Shown: positions 46,186 through 57,679 of the stretch, piece by piece
Layout: each line of letters starts with the position of its first letter
Position numbering within the stretch: the first letter of the stretch is position 1
From: Vesta saturnalis
Taxonomy: Eukaryota > Arthropoda > Insecta > Coleoptera > Lampyridae
Length of the DNA stretch: 64,000 bases
Assembly: GCA_036346205.1 (NCBI GenBank)
Contig: JARFJB010000534.1
Location: forward strand, 1,163,501-1,227,500
Direction of reading: 5' to 3'
Made by a program: the position numbers and the translations under genes
Notes under the pieces: generated by a model
What the model saw: the letters and a program-made list of their open reading frames with translations, nothing else
Told to the model about the DNA's origin: nothing
Database searches by the model: none

Positions 46186-47721
46186 CAGGGTGAGTCAAGC
46201 TCAACGGGACGGAATCTCCTGGGCAAACGGTAAGAAGTAATAAAAAGTCCTTTTACAGGCATATGTAGATTAGTAACGGCTACAATTTAAAATTAATCTC
46301 ACATATACAGGGTGCTTCAAATTCGAGTAACATCAAAGTTAAAATTTTTTTTAATGGAACGCCCACTATTTTATTAAATTTTTCAATTACGTTTTAAAAA
46401 ATAATGTTACTTTATTAAAGGTACCTTATAGCTAAGTTTAATAGTTTTCGATTTATTTGACATTTTGTGAAAATACGGTCCTCTTGAAAATAATTAATTG
46501 CAGCTTATCAAATCAATTTCAAGCTGTAATGATTTTGCTTATTTATTCTACACTCTTCAGGTTTCCTATCGGTATAATTACAATAATAAATTGTTATACA
46601 GGGTGTTGACAATTGGTTTAATTTTCATCATCTTTTTTGTGCAATTTCTTTGTTATTTTAAATGGAACAGCCTGTATTTTATTACATTTTTGAATTTACC
46701 ATACAAAAATACAGTTTATTTATTAAGGATTTCGTATGCCTATTTTTAATACTAAGAAATTTCATTAGAATTTTAAGAAGTGATTTTTAGGTTCTTTTAC
46801 AAGACATTCAATTAAATGCCAGAAGAGAAATGTGGTTGCAACTCCAGCACATTTTTCGCGCAATGTAAGACAATATTTAAATGAACATTTCCCTGGAAAA
46901 TGAATCGGCAGAGGCGGTCTAACACGTCAAAAATATAATTTTTAATATCTCTCCTACAACCATCGAAGACATGAAAATACGTATTCAAATTGTATTCGCC
47001 ACAATAACTCCTGACATGCTAAGGAGTGTGAGAAGATCATTGCAAAAAAGGATAGCAATGTGCATTCGTGAAAATATTGTATATTTATTATAAATTTTGT
47101 ATTAAAATAATAAATGCACTGATTTTAGTAATCTAATGCAAATTACTCGGAAAGTATTAAAAATAGGCATACGAAACCCTTAACAAATAAACTATATTTT
47201 TGTATGGTAAATTCAAAAATGTAATAAGATACAGGGTGTTCAATTTAAAATAACAAAGAAATTGCACAAAAAAGATGATGAAAATTAAACCAATTGCCAG
47301 GAACACCCTGTATAACAATTTATTATTATACATTATACCGATGGAAAACCTGAAAAGTATAGAATAAATAATCAAAAAAAATTACAGCTTGAAATTGACA
47401 TGATAAGCTGCAATTAATTATTTTCAAGAAGACCGTATTTTCACAAAATGTCAAATAAATCGAAAACTATCAAACTTAGCTATAAGGTACCTTAATAAAG
47501 TAACATTATTTTTAAAACGTAATTGAAAATTTAATAAAAGATCATGTTCCATTTAAAAAAACATAACTTTGATATGTTACTCGAATTTAAAACACCCTGT
47601 ATATGTGAGATAAATTTTAAATTGTAGCCGTTACTAATCTACATATGCCTGTAAAAGGGCTTTTTATTATTCCTTACCGTTTGCCCAGGAGATTCCGTCT
47701 CGTTGAGCTTGACTCACCCTG
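46186..47721 (+). mobile_element. DD41D-family element E, internally deleted
   Basis: Left CAGGGTGAGTCAAGCTCAAC, right GTTGAGCTTGACTCACCCTG, TA at 46184-46185 and 47722-47723. Arms of about 580 bp with modules at 46306-46368 and 46597-46676. It sits in satellite 2; unit spacing across it (46031 to 47739 minus 1538 bp) is 170, as expected for a clean insertion. The central part is only a transposase scrap. Confidence 0.9.
46810..47092 (+). pseudogene. Transposase scrap in element E
   Basis: Starts at the Asp2 region (MWLQ, PAHFSRNVRQYLNEHFPG across frames). It continues PTTIEDMKIRIQIVFATITP, DMLRSVRRSLQKRIAMCIRE to the stop at 47091. This is the last third of the DD41D transposase; the HTH domains and Asp1 are deleted. 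Confidence 0.75.
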
Positions 47722-47723
47722 TA

Positions 47724-48193
47724 GATTAGATACACAGCAAATAAAAGTAATAACAAGAGGATACTTACTTTTCTTTTGCTCTAAAAAAAATTGTAAACAT
47801 TCCAATTACTCTCATATACTCGCTTATGAACGGGCGTGACTAAGATGTCTAATTTGGGGCGTTTAATCGTCGATATAGATCAGAATGTTTATCTACGTGT
47901 ATTTTAGGTACACTAAATAAAAGCAATAAAAAAGACATATTTTTCGTTTATTCTAAAAATAATTTTAAACTTTCCAATCATTCTCGTATGCATGTATATG
48001 AGCGGGGGATGATTAAACTGCATATTTGGGGTATTTAGCGGTTGATATAGTTCATTTACATTTATTCTGCATGTAATACAAAGTAAATAAAAACAATAAA
48101 AGAAGGGCTCATATCTTTCATTTTCTCTAAAAATAATTTTACACTATGCAGTCACTCGAATATACTCGCATATAAACAGAAGGTACTAGGATA

Positions 48194-48198
<5 letters not shown>
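47724..48198 (+). repeat. Satellite 2, right part
   Basis: Units start at 47739, 47916 and 48085 (177 and 169 bp apart) with the same landmarks as the left part. It ends in a (TA)n run. Confidence 0.75.

Positions 48199-48262
<64 letters not shown>
48199..48262. repeat. (TA)n microsatellite
   Basis: About 32 TA units between satellite 2 and MITE F. Confidence 0.95.
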
Positions 48263-48263
<1 letters not shown>

Positions 48264-48266
<3 letters not shown>

Positions 48267-49000
48267 GGTGAATCTTATCTAATCCGCAAAATTAAAGGAG
48301 TACTAGAACTCATCATTATAAGCAAAAAGTTCATGTTACATGGGTCCGGAAATGCTTCGTTTCGAGATACAGGGTGTCAAAGTTGAAAAAGAATCGCGTT
48401 TTCTTCAATATCTTTCGACTATTTGAAATAATTTCATGAAATTTCGTATACGATGGTTTTCTGAATGAAATATTCAAATTTGTGGTCCATTTAGTTGTGG
48501 TCTCTAGAGGCGCCAGCGGCAACCATTTCGACCCCTTTAAATCGCTGCAATTTTTTGTGCTATACTGTATACCATTTTGGACTAGAAAATCGATTCTCCT
48601 ATCTTTTCTGCTAAAAAAAGGTATATTTTAGTGATGTCGCTAGGAGCAACCGTTTCTGAGAAAAACACATTTAAAACTCACAATATTTATTTATTTAAAA
48701 CTTGTAAGGAGCCTAAAATATCCAATATTAAAAACAAGAAAAGAAATTAATATTAAAGTAAACATGTTCTTTTGATAACAACTGTTCAAACAACTGTCCC
48801 AAAAACCTCGTATACGAAATTTCATGAAATTATTTCGAAACAGTCAAAAATATTGAATAAATCGCGATTTCTTTTTCAACTTTGACACCTGTATCTCGAA
48901 ACGAAGCATTTCCGGACCCATGTACATATGAACTTTTTTGCTTATAATGATGAGTTCTAGTGCTCCTTTAATTTTGGCGGATTAGATAAGATTCACCCTG
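48264..49000. mobile_element. Foldback MITE F (737 bp)
   Basis: Left CAGGGTGAATCTTATCTAAT, right ATTAGATAAGATTCACCCTG, with TA on the left and TG on the right (decayed TA). Arms of about 220 bp share CATTTCCGGACCCATGTA and an internal ACAGGGTGTCAAAGTTGAAA. No transposase inside. Confidence 0.85.
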
Positions 49001-49093
49001 TGAATATAGGTAAGTTTAGTTAAATCGTCTTATTTTCGAAACAGGAATCTGTGGTTAAGTGATGGCCACACATTTCAGGGACACCCTGTATAA

Positions 49094-50424
49094 TGCATTT
49101 GTGACGTCACCTATTTCTAAAAAGTGACGTCATCATAATTTTTTGTAAATGAAACCATATTTTTTTTGCTGTTTCCATGGACCTGTTTACTACTAAACAA
49201 TTAAGGAAAAATATTTCAACCTTAGATAACAATGTTTTCAAAAGTGGCATTATTTACATAAAAAAAATGGAAACGTAAATTTTATAAGAAATTATTTCTC
49301 GCCGTTTTTATGTAGGACGAGTTTTCATTAGATCTGTGAGGTTCTCCTTCACTCTGTTAAGGTAATGAGCAGTGGTGTAAGGGCTAAAAGGAATTAATTC
49401 TAATTCGAATTTAACACAAATGGCACGTTTAACAGAACAGGAAAGAAAAGAGTTACTAATGATAATTGAATATGGCGACAGACTTAGAAGTTGTCAGGAA
49501 GCATGCGAGTTATATAACCAACAACATCCTGACAGACAGCCAATTGCAGGAGCTACACTAAATTGATTGCCAAATTCGCAGAAACGGCATACGTAAGAGA
49601 TTTCACTCGACAAGATCCACCTGGAGTAAGTGATGAAGCCAGTTTGGATGCATTGTTTGAATCTAAAGAAAATCCTCACCATTCTACAAGGCAACCAGCC
49701 CTACATAACAATGTAGACCACTCTTTTGTGCTAAAATTATTGTCCTTACAACGAGCACTTGATGAACGAGTTAAACGATGATCATTCAGACAGCTGTGAA
49801 GAATTAATGTTATGTGGCGATGAAGATCCCAATTTTATTAATAACATTCTCTTTTCTGATAAAGTCACTTTTTGTTTGAACCCCAGAAATTGTTCACGGG
49901 GAAATCCTCACTGGACTCAAGACTTCCACAGTCAACGTTATGGTAAATTCAATATAGATGGGAATAATCGTACAGCGTCCCATATAGCCTTACTTTTTTC
50001 AAGGAAATCTTACATCAGCACGTTTTCTTGCGATTGGGTTTAGTGCCAGCTCCGGAGGTAATTTTTCAAATAATCACCAGACAAATGTACCTCATCAGGA
50101 TATTTGGTTTCAGCAAGACAGGACACCTCCTACTTTGGTGTAGACGTCCATCAATATCTAGATGCCACATTTCCTCTGTGGGGTTATGGAATATCGAAAA
50201 TTTATATCAACAGGCCAAGTAAGTTAAAGGAGCTACAGCAAAGAATTCGCACTCAAAAGGAACAAATTAATCTTAGCGCAGTATACAAAGTGTCTACACT
50301 CGTATTGGTCAACGCCAAATTGTTAGAGGAGAGCAATTTGAACATTTGCGTTAAAAGATATGGCTTTCATTTATAAAACTTATGACGACGTCACCTTTAA
50401 AAAATAGATGACGTCACAAATGTA
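49094..50424 (+). mobile_element. Mariner-like element G with TGACGTCA-containing TIR
   Basis: Inverted ends share CATTTGTGACGTCA (49096 on; reverse complement ending 50422), with TGACGTCA octamers at 49102, 49125 and 50409 and a one-mismatch copy at 50386. Exact ends and target duplication are not resolved. A degraded transposase lies between. Confidence 0.7.
49420..50376 (+). pseudogene. Mariner-like transposase of element G
   Basis: ATG 49420: MARLTEQERKELLMIIEYGD, then LRSCQEACELYNQQHPDRQP (HTH1), then frameshifts. MNELNDDHSDSCEELMLCGD and DPNFINNILFSDKVTFCLNP carry Asp1 (SDEATF is changed to SDKVTF). WFQQDRTPP near 50110 carries Asp2. VDVHQYLDATFPLWGYG, then NRPSKLKELQQRIRTQKEQI, form the C-terminal part. 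The Asp3 block is deleted between LWGYG and SKIYIN. Several frameshifts; dead. Confidence 0.75.
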
Positions 50425-50683
50425 ATTTTTACGTCATGAGTTGATTATTTAAAAGATAAAATAAACTTGTCCAAGCGCGTTTGTTTACAAAATTAAACGC
50501 AATTATGAGTTGTGTTCCAAATTACATCATCACGCAGAATATAGACCAATACAAATTTTTTTACTGGAATAACCAGAACAAAAGATTTTTAAATTTTCAT
50601 ATATATCTTGTCGGTGTTAACATATCGATTTTTTTCTTCATCGGAAAATTCTATATCAGATATACTAATTACTAAATAATGAC

Positions 50684-51942
50684 GATAAAAGTTTCTCTTT
50701 ATACTTTGGAGATCAGGATACATTTCACAAAAATGGAACAGTGAATAAGCATAATTTTCATTACAAATTAGGTGGTCTATAAATGTATGAGGTGGTATTG
50801 TTGGGGACTGTGTAATTGGCCCACATTTTTTTGACGACCATGTAACTGGTGGTATTTATCTAAATTTTCTCAATAATCATTTACCATTGTTACTTGTTCC
50901 ACTGAATATTAGACAAAGAATGGTTTTTACACGATGGTGTTCCAGTTCATCACACTGCTGCAATTCACAACTATCTAAATAATCACTTTCCTGCGAGGTG
51001 GGTAGGCAGAGGATGACCAACTGCATGGTCAGCTCAATCACCGGAGTTTTCAAAAATTGATTTCTTGATGTGGAGCTACATAAAAAACCCTGTATACCAC
51101 AAGTCTCCAACAACACCACATGCCATGAAAAATGTTAAGAACTGTAACCCACTCACTTGAAAATCGAATGCAAACTTGCATAGACGTCGTATGTGGACAT
51201 TGTGAACATTTACTTTAAACTTAATTTGTGGTACGAAATATTCTGTTCAAACCATATTCATCTAGAAATTGTCTACTTTAATTACATATTGTTATGATTT
51301 ATGTTATGTTTTAATTATTTATTGTATAAAAATAACTATATAACATTATTCCCCAAGATTAAATTATTGTTAGTCACACAAATTTACGGTATTCCAAAAT
51401 TTTCACAAAATTAAAAATTTCTCGGAAAGTAATGAATTTAGGTATAATGAATGCTTCGTAGAACAAAAAGGGTATAACGAATACGATCTTTTGAGAAAAT
51501 CCTAACTTTACTTTTTGGCTCACCCTGTATACAGATATTCGTCGATGATTTTTGTTACAGTTAGTTTTAATACTAGAACATATTGTTTACCTTATTATGT
51601 AAAGTAAAAAATTATTTATTTATTACTTCTCCATATACATAGTGTTTATTTCATAGGGATTCCGATATAAAAATGGTCATAACTCTTTAAATATTCTGTA
51701 TGGTTATGTACTACCTCATATTGTAAGAACAGGAATTATAAGAGGAATCTAAATGTGAGGAAATATACAAGGTGTCCCATTAAAAAAATTGTATGTTTGT
51801 GTTACCACGTAGTTATGAATCACCCTGTAGTTATTTGCAAATAACGAGCATATCAATGCCTACAATTTTTGTAAATAACTTGTTTTGATGTACTCTATCG
51901 TAACGGAGTAATCGACCAATCCCACACTAAATACTCACCCTG
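50684..51942 (+). mobile_element. DD41D-family element H, left end missing
   Basis: The transposase remnant is followed by a right TIR region holding CTCACCCTGTATACAG (51520), a 64-bp module (51766-51829) and a terminal ACTCACCCTG ending 51942. No matching left TIR is found upstream, where element G ends at 50424. Confidence 0.6.
50690..51215 (+). pseudogene. DD41D transposase of element H
   Basis: FGDQDTFHKNGTVNKHNFHY (Asp1 region, degraded), then stops. FLHDGVPVHHTAAIHNYLNN carries Asp2. HFPARWVGRG, a stop and PTAWSAQSPEFSKIDFLMWS carry Asp3, followed by YIKNPVYHKSPTTPHAMKNV. There are 41 residues between Asp2 and Asp3 in one frame, counting the stop. Start is lost. Confidence 0.75.
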
Positions 51943-51956
51943 TGTGTGTGTTGTGT

Positions 51957-51959
<3 letters not shown>

Positions 51960-52010
<51 letters not shown>
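51960..52010. repeat. (TA)n microsatellite
   Basis: About 25 TA units, GT-rich on each side, immediately after element H. Confidence 0.95.
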
Positions 52011-52020
<10 letters not shown>

Positions 52021-52266
52021 AATTTATCCTAAGTTACATTATTTTCTTTCAATTTGAAGTTTTGAAGTTATTGTTAATACTACTATTCTTATTTTACTTT
52101 TTGCCTACTTTTTATAATCGTCACCATGATAAGTTTAGCATTAGTTATTACATAATTGCAACATTGTTCTTGATACTTGCCTCGATGAAGAGAATAAATT
52201 TTCTCGAAAGCTTGACTAGTTTTTAAACTAATAAGATCCCATATTGATTGACTGCATCCTCAATAG

Positions 52267-52268
<2 letters not shown>

Positions 52269-52306
<38 letters not shown>
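52269..52306. repeat. (TA)n microsatellite
   Basis: About 19 TA units directly abutting the left end of element I. Confidence 0.95.
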
Positions 52307-52310
<4 letters not shown>

Positions 52311-52609
52311 GGTAAAATTTTAGTGTCTACTGAAAGGTTTGCAGTTTTATGAGGCCGTATTCAGTGCATCCGCTGTTTTCTTTAAAAAGGCCAAGGCCAA
52401 CTAGATACTTCAAAAAAACGAGTTTTCTGTAATTTCTCGTATAATTTCCATTTTCTAAAAAAAGTGTAAAAGAAAGGGTTGTAGATAGTTATATTTTTGG
52501 GTTACGACATAAATACCCATTTTGTTAAATAAGAACAATAGCTGGCTATGACTTTTTAAGTAAGGTTTTTTCTTCTCTCTTCTTCTTAGCGCATATTTAA
52601 AATACTACA

Positions 52610-53293
52610 TCATGCTTTGTGTGAGTATGGATCTTTTTTGTAAACCTAGAAGTGAAACAGGGAATATTAATGAATCTGTCGAAGAGAACACGTTAGCATC
52701 TTTTATGCAGTTGAAACACAACGAACTGTTGTACAAATTCTACACCTATCACTTATTAACTTTACAAACACTACATACTTTCAATGGACGAAAGTATGTT
52801 TAATAGGTACAACGAGTATCTCTGGTAATATGAAAATCCGCATCACGTCGAGCAAAGAAGACCACAAATTAAATTTGGGTTTAATGTGTGGTGTGGTGTA
52901 ATCGGATGATCAGTTCTGGGTCCATAGGTTTTTATGGGACTTTAATACGTGAACGTTACCTTCATTTATTACAAATGATTTCAAAGATACGAGAGGTGAG
53001 AGAAATTTGGAAATTCGAGTTTCGTTATAGAGGTTTCAGCACTTTGGCGCATCGCCCCATAATCAATTAAGAATGCTAAATTATTTAGATACAATTTTTC
53101 CTATTCGTGGGGAACGATAAACAATAAGTTGTATCGAAGGTCGTATAAAGCAGTGCAAGATCTAAGAGAATCTGTACTAAAAGCTTTTGCTAGCATTAAC
53201 AGACGTTTTTTAAGAAAAGCCTCAGGTTCTGTTCTAAAAAGGTGGAACTTGTGTATTAATTATATATGTACTAATACTCACACTAGTTGCTAA
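52610..53293 (+). pseudogene. Mariner-like transposase of element I
   Basis: Readable pieces: ENPHHVEQRRPQIKFGFNVW with CGVIG (52835-52905), YGTLIRERYLHLLQ (52935-52980), PPHNQLRMLNYLDTIFP across a frame change (53050-53105, Asp2 neighbourhood), and SYKAVQDLRESVLKAFASIN with RRFLRKASGSVLKRWNLCIN (53145-53265). The Asp1 and Asp3 blocks are not readable. Dead. Confidence 0.65.
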
Positions 53294-53618
53294 ATAATAT
53301 TTTTCAATTTTTTCAATACATTTGCTTTCCGTTTACTTTAAAAAATTCAATGTAATAATTCACAGACATTATGCAAGGCGTAGTGATACAATTAGAACCC
53401 GCAAAACAAATTTATTTCCATGGTGCATCATATTAGTAATTATGATTTTCATTTTGTCAATCACAACCGGTTTCAATGGCCTTTAATCCTGAAATTAAAC
53501 CGGAAAACGGCAATATCTCTTTAATTTTTCAAAATCACTATGCCATATGTTATATTATTAGAAAGGCCAGAAAAAAACCTTTCTTAAAAAGCCATAGCCA
53601 ACTATCGTTCCCATTTAA

Positions 53619-55892
53619 TCCTGCTGTTCTCCTCAACAAGACTACACACTTGTGCTCCTTCGGGTCACAATGATCCGAACTCCTGAAATATGAATTAAAA
53701 CCAAAATAACAACAATTTTTATACATTTATTAACCTTATTTCTCGAATGCAATGTTTTTTATATGAAACGTGAAACTTACAATAAATTCAACCAAATTTA
53801 AATACAAAAAAGAAAACGGAATAAAAAATGTCTAATAATTGATGTGATCCACTACTTCTTACTGTCGGGACAATAATAGGTCACGTGTTCTTCACACAAA
53901 ATTTTTTACACTTAATGCAGGTCATATTAGTTTTGTTATCACATTTAGAAGGGCAAAATTTGCTGCGTGCTCGTTTGTTTTTGTTGCTAGTTCCAGGAAG
54001 AGGTGCGGTAGAATTTTCCAACAATGGTTGTTGAACATAACTGTTACAATTGCAGCTGCTTGTTCATTACGGGGAAGATGTTTTCTGGACAAAATGTAAG
54101 GACTTACCAATTGTTTGCCCAGTTGTTCCAAAAACAGTCTTCTTTTGAACAAAAAATTTTTATTTCAGTCTGGAATTATTTCAAGCCATAAGACGAAAGC
54201 ATTAGCTGATCTAATATATCAACTGCTCCTTTGGTAGAATTATAATCAAGTATAATTTGTGTTTTTTTGTCTTCTCTGTCACTTATTTGTTTCTGGTTAT
54301 GAAACGTACTCATTAGAATGACCTTCTTGTATTTTTTTGGAATATAAGACACAACTGCGGTATCTTTAGTAAAATAAAATTTGGAATTATGCACAACGTT
54401 ATTTACTTCCATGATAGGTAGCTCAGGCTTACTTTTCCTGACAGTCCCTAACATAGTAAGATTTCTTTTGGGAAGCATTTGACCAAATTTATACGATGTA
54501 AAGAAATTGTCACAAGTTACGTTCTGACCTCTTAGGTCTAAAACTACTCTCAGCCCCTGATCCTTCTCAGGTTTTCCTCCAGGTGGTTTTCCCGTATATA
54601 CTTGAACTTCTAAAGCATAAGAACCTGCACTATCACAAAGCGCCCATATTTTAATACCATATTTTGCTGGCTTGCTTGGTATATACAGCTTGAATAGACA
54701 ACGACCTCTAAATGCAACTAGCTGCTCGTCCATAGTTACGTTTTGCCCAGGATTGTACAATTTTGGTAGTATTTCAGCCCATTTGTCCCAAAATTCTTAA
54801 TAGGAGCAACTTATCATAGCTTCTTTCTTGACGATCATTCTGTATTATCAAACCGAACACGCGTGATATATAATAAAATCGTTTCAACGACATTGTTGCG
54901 CAAAAGAGGCTGTCTGATTCACAAACTTGCTGTAGATTCATCATGGATCTGAAACTCTTAACAAATTATGATACGCACTGCAACGTAATGTCATCTAATT
55001 CTTGCCACTTGTCACCGTACATTACGACCTTCGATGTTAGTCATTTTCAAAATTATATTTTCAGAGAACTATTGAAAAATAGCTGAAATATAGATTTTAA
55101 ATTCTGGACTCGTGCATTGCTGTATCTAGTTGGACCTGGAGCGACTTTTATGATATTTGCACTAGTTGCACGCCCTGATTGAGAAATGGATCTAACATCC
55201 AAGTTATGGCATTATCTTTAGATTGAACCATTGAGCAGGTGGTATCATTGCGTAGGATTTGTCCGTCCAGCATCGTCGAAAAAATCATCGTCTGACTGTT
55301 CATAATCACTATCTTCACTGATATGATCTTCTTCAGAACTTCATCGTCACTAATGTCACTCAAATTATCAATAAGTTTTCTAAGTCTTCACCATAATATA
55401 TTTTTTGCCATTATTGTTATTTCAGCACTTTAGTAGAACTGAGTACGTGCAACAAACCGCACTTTACTCTGCAACGTAACAAACAAACTGTCGGTTGCAT
55501 ACTGCGATATGATATTTATACCTGCAGTTGCAAGTCTGTTCCTGTTTCGACTTGACACGCTACAGACCTCTGAAAATAGCTGTAGTAACTTCAAGGTAGG
55601 TACATTTGAACAAGCATTGATGATGCATATTATCTATCCTCAAATTTCAATAATAATTGCAAATACAAATTTATACGTCCTATATACAGCTGGCATAATG
55701 ACGAGGAACATCAATGTAACAATCATGTTTAAAAAATAAGGAAAAAAATTTATTAAAACAAACAAGCCACCTTGTTCTTCAATGGATTAGAAACAAAGTC
55801 ATTAACTACGAAGTTTAGATATTAATAAGCAAGAAAGTTATCTAAACAACAATTTGATTTCGGGTCATATAGACCCAAAGGTAACAGCAGGG
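53619..55892 (-). mobile_element. piggyBac-like element 2, inserted in element I
   Basis: TTAA at 53615-53618 and 55893-55896. TIRs TCCTGCTGTTCTCCT and AGGTAACAGCAGGG. Subterminal imperfect palindromes TTCGGGTCACAATGATCCGAA (53661) and TTTCGGGTCATATAGACCCA (55858) resemble those of piggyBac 1. Length 2274 bp. Confidence 0.9.
53880..55370 (-). pseudogene. piggyBac transposase 2
   Basis: N-terminal acidic leader at 55363-55270 (MSDISDDEVLKKI). 55150-54780 is readable only in scraps. The core is one open frame 54760-54176: MYNPGQNVTMDEQLVAFRGR, LYIPSKPAKYGIKIWALCDS (first Asp), VVLDLRGQNVTCDNFFTSYK (second Asp), DYNSTKGAVDILDQLMLSSY (third Asp). Then KRRLFLEQLGKQLVSP (54145-54095) and a C-terminal cysteine-rich domain KRARSKFCPSKCDN, TCIKCKKFC (53960-53885). 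All three catalytic Asp positions survive, but stops and frameshifts surround the core. The ancestral enzyme cuts and pastes at TTAA without leaving a footprint. Confidence 0.85.
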
Positions 55893-56108
55893 TTAAAAAA
55901 TGTATGTTTATATCGTAACTGAAAAACAAAAGCTTTAATCAAAAAATTTAACTACGTTATGACGAACATAATTATCTGCTCTTTCCTTTGCACTTTTTTT
56001 CTTAAAATGGAAATAACGGAATTATACGCATTTAACGAAATTATAGAAAAATGTTTTTTTAAGTACCTATCTGCTCATAGACATAGACATAAACCTACCC
56101 TGTATATA

Positions 56109-56734
56109 CCGGGTGAATGTTTTAAAACGGAACATACGACTTTAACACAATAAACTACATTTTTCAAATTTCTTCACCCCCTTTGCATACAGATCAATAA
56201 AAACGTTAGCAATCGATAAAGGGAAATTTATCGAATTATACAACATCGTAATGTGCTGAAATAATTTAGAAAAACTCGACTTTTCGAAATATTAATACGA
56301 ACATTTATTTACAATTCTTATTTTCACTTTTAATGTAAATAAAACTAACAAGAATTATACATTTATTATGTTAATTTAAATAAATTATTCGTAAAGTGTT
56401 TAATTTGGAACTAATTATTGTTTCCTTTAACTTAATAATATTAATGTATGGTAGGTATTCTTGTGACTACTGTTACAAGATAAACGCTATAAATAAATAA
56501 TAACAAAGTAATGCATAATTCAAAAAGTCGGGTTTTCCAAATATTATTTCAGCACCTAATACGATATAATTAGATTTAATTTTGCTGTAGTATAAATCGA
56601 TAAATTTCCCTTTATTGAGTGGTGTCTTTTTTATTGATCTGGATGCAAAGGGGGAATAGGAGTTCCAAAAAATGTAATTTACCATATTAAGTCCTATGTT
56701 CCGTTCTATAGGAGCCTATTAATGGAACACCCTG
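56109..56734. mobile_element. Foldback MITE O (~626 bp)
   Basis: Left end CCGGGTGAATGTTTTAAAAC, right end ...AATGGAACACCCTG, TA flanks. Arms share GGAACATANGACTTNA, TTGCATACAGATCAATAAAA and GATAAAGGGAAATTTATCGA (56109-56290 against 56540-56734). It begins four bases after element I ends. Confidence 0.7.
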
Positions 56735-57242
56735 TATATTATATGTTTTTTTGGAATCTACGAATAAAATAAAGGCAAGTTGCAATAGAATTTCCTATAC
56801 CTAAAACCTACCGTTTCAAAGGTATTTAATGATTTTTGAAATTACAGGCTTGAATTCAATGTCAATACTTTGCAAAAGGGTTGTTGTGTAAGAGAGCACA
56901 ACATTTTTGTTAAGAAAATATACAGGGCACTCAAAAATCAAATGTTTACTGCAAATAACTGCCTTATTTTAAATAGCACACCCTGTATTTAATAAAAAAT
57001 GTGTTGTAAAATTTTATAACCTTTCAAATTATACTAGGGTTCCCTATACCTAACTCTAACAGTTTATGAGTTATTCTGAAATTTTTAATTAAGTTATAAT
57101 AATTCCGATAGTCTTATGTTTACTTGAAGATGCAAGGTGGCCTGGACAATATTTAATTATTATTTGAGATTTTTGTTAACTAATATAACGTCATAATATT
57201 GTATTTCTAAGGTAGTCACTTTGTAATAATAAGCGAATTTGT

Positions 57243-57665
57243 CCTACGAAAATTGGGTAAAAATGAAAACACAAAAGAATTGATATGATTTTAACGATTG
57301 GAGAATAGAACAGAAAGAGTTTATACTCAAAAAATATCCCACTCGCAATCATCCCAATAAAAGAGTGTTGCACGGATTGTTGAAAGTGTTCCGTAGAACG
57401 AGAAGTATAGCATACCAGAAAATTAACAGACAAAAACCTGTCAATGGAAATGGAGACAATGAGTTTGGGTAATTGTCGCCCTTGTTGAGAATCCCCACAC
57501 AAGTCAGGGTAAAATAAGTCGAGAAGTAGCTTTCAGCAATCGAAGCGTTGGTAGAATAATATTAAAAGACACAAATTTCATCCATACCGTATTCAGTTAC
57601 ATCAGGATCTGCTTGATAATGATTTCATTCGAAGATTTGATTTTTGTATTGTCAGGGTATTTTGA
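57243..57665 (+). pseudogene. DD41D transposase N-terminal half (element P)
   Basis: Pieces in three frames: IDMILTIGE (HTH1), KKYPTRNHPNKRVLHGLLKV with FRRTRSIAYQK, REVAFSNRSVGRIILKD (HTH2), HPYRIQLHQDLLDNDFIRRF. It ends at a TTTTGAACACCCTGTA motif, where other sequence takes over. The catalytic domain is absent. Confidence 0.75.
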
Positions 57666-57679
57666 ACACCCTGTATACG

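Larger units (their letters stand above)
52308..56102 (+). mobile_element. DD41D-family element I, right TIR split by piggyBac 2
   Basis: Left CAGGGTAAAATTTTAGTG at 52308; right ...CATAAACCTACCCTG at 56102; TA on both sides. Left arm 52308-52600 matches, inverted, 55897-56102 plus 53476-53614. Shared pieces are ATAGCTGGCTATGACTTTTT against the reverse complement of AAAAAGCCATAGCCAACTAT, and TTTCCATTTTCTAAAAAAAG. The piggyBac at 53619-55892 interrupts this right arm. Without it the element is about 1.5 kb. Confidence 0.8.
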
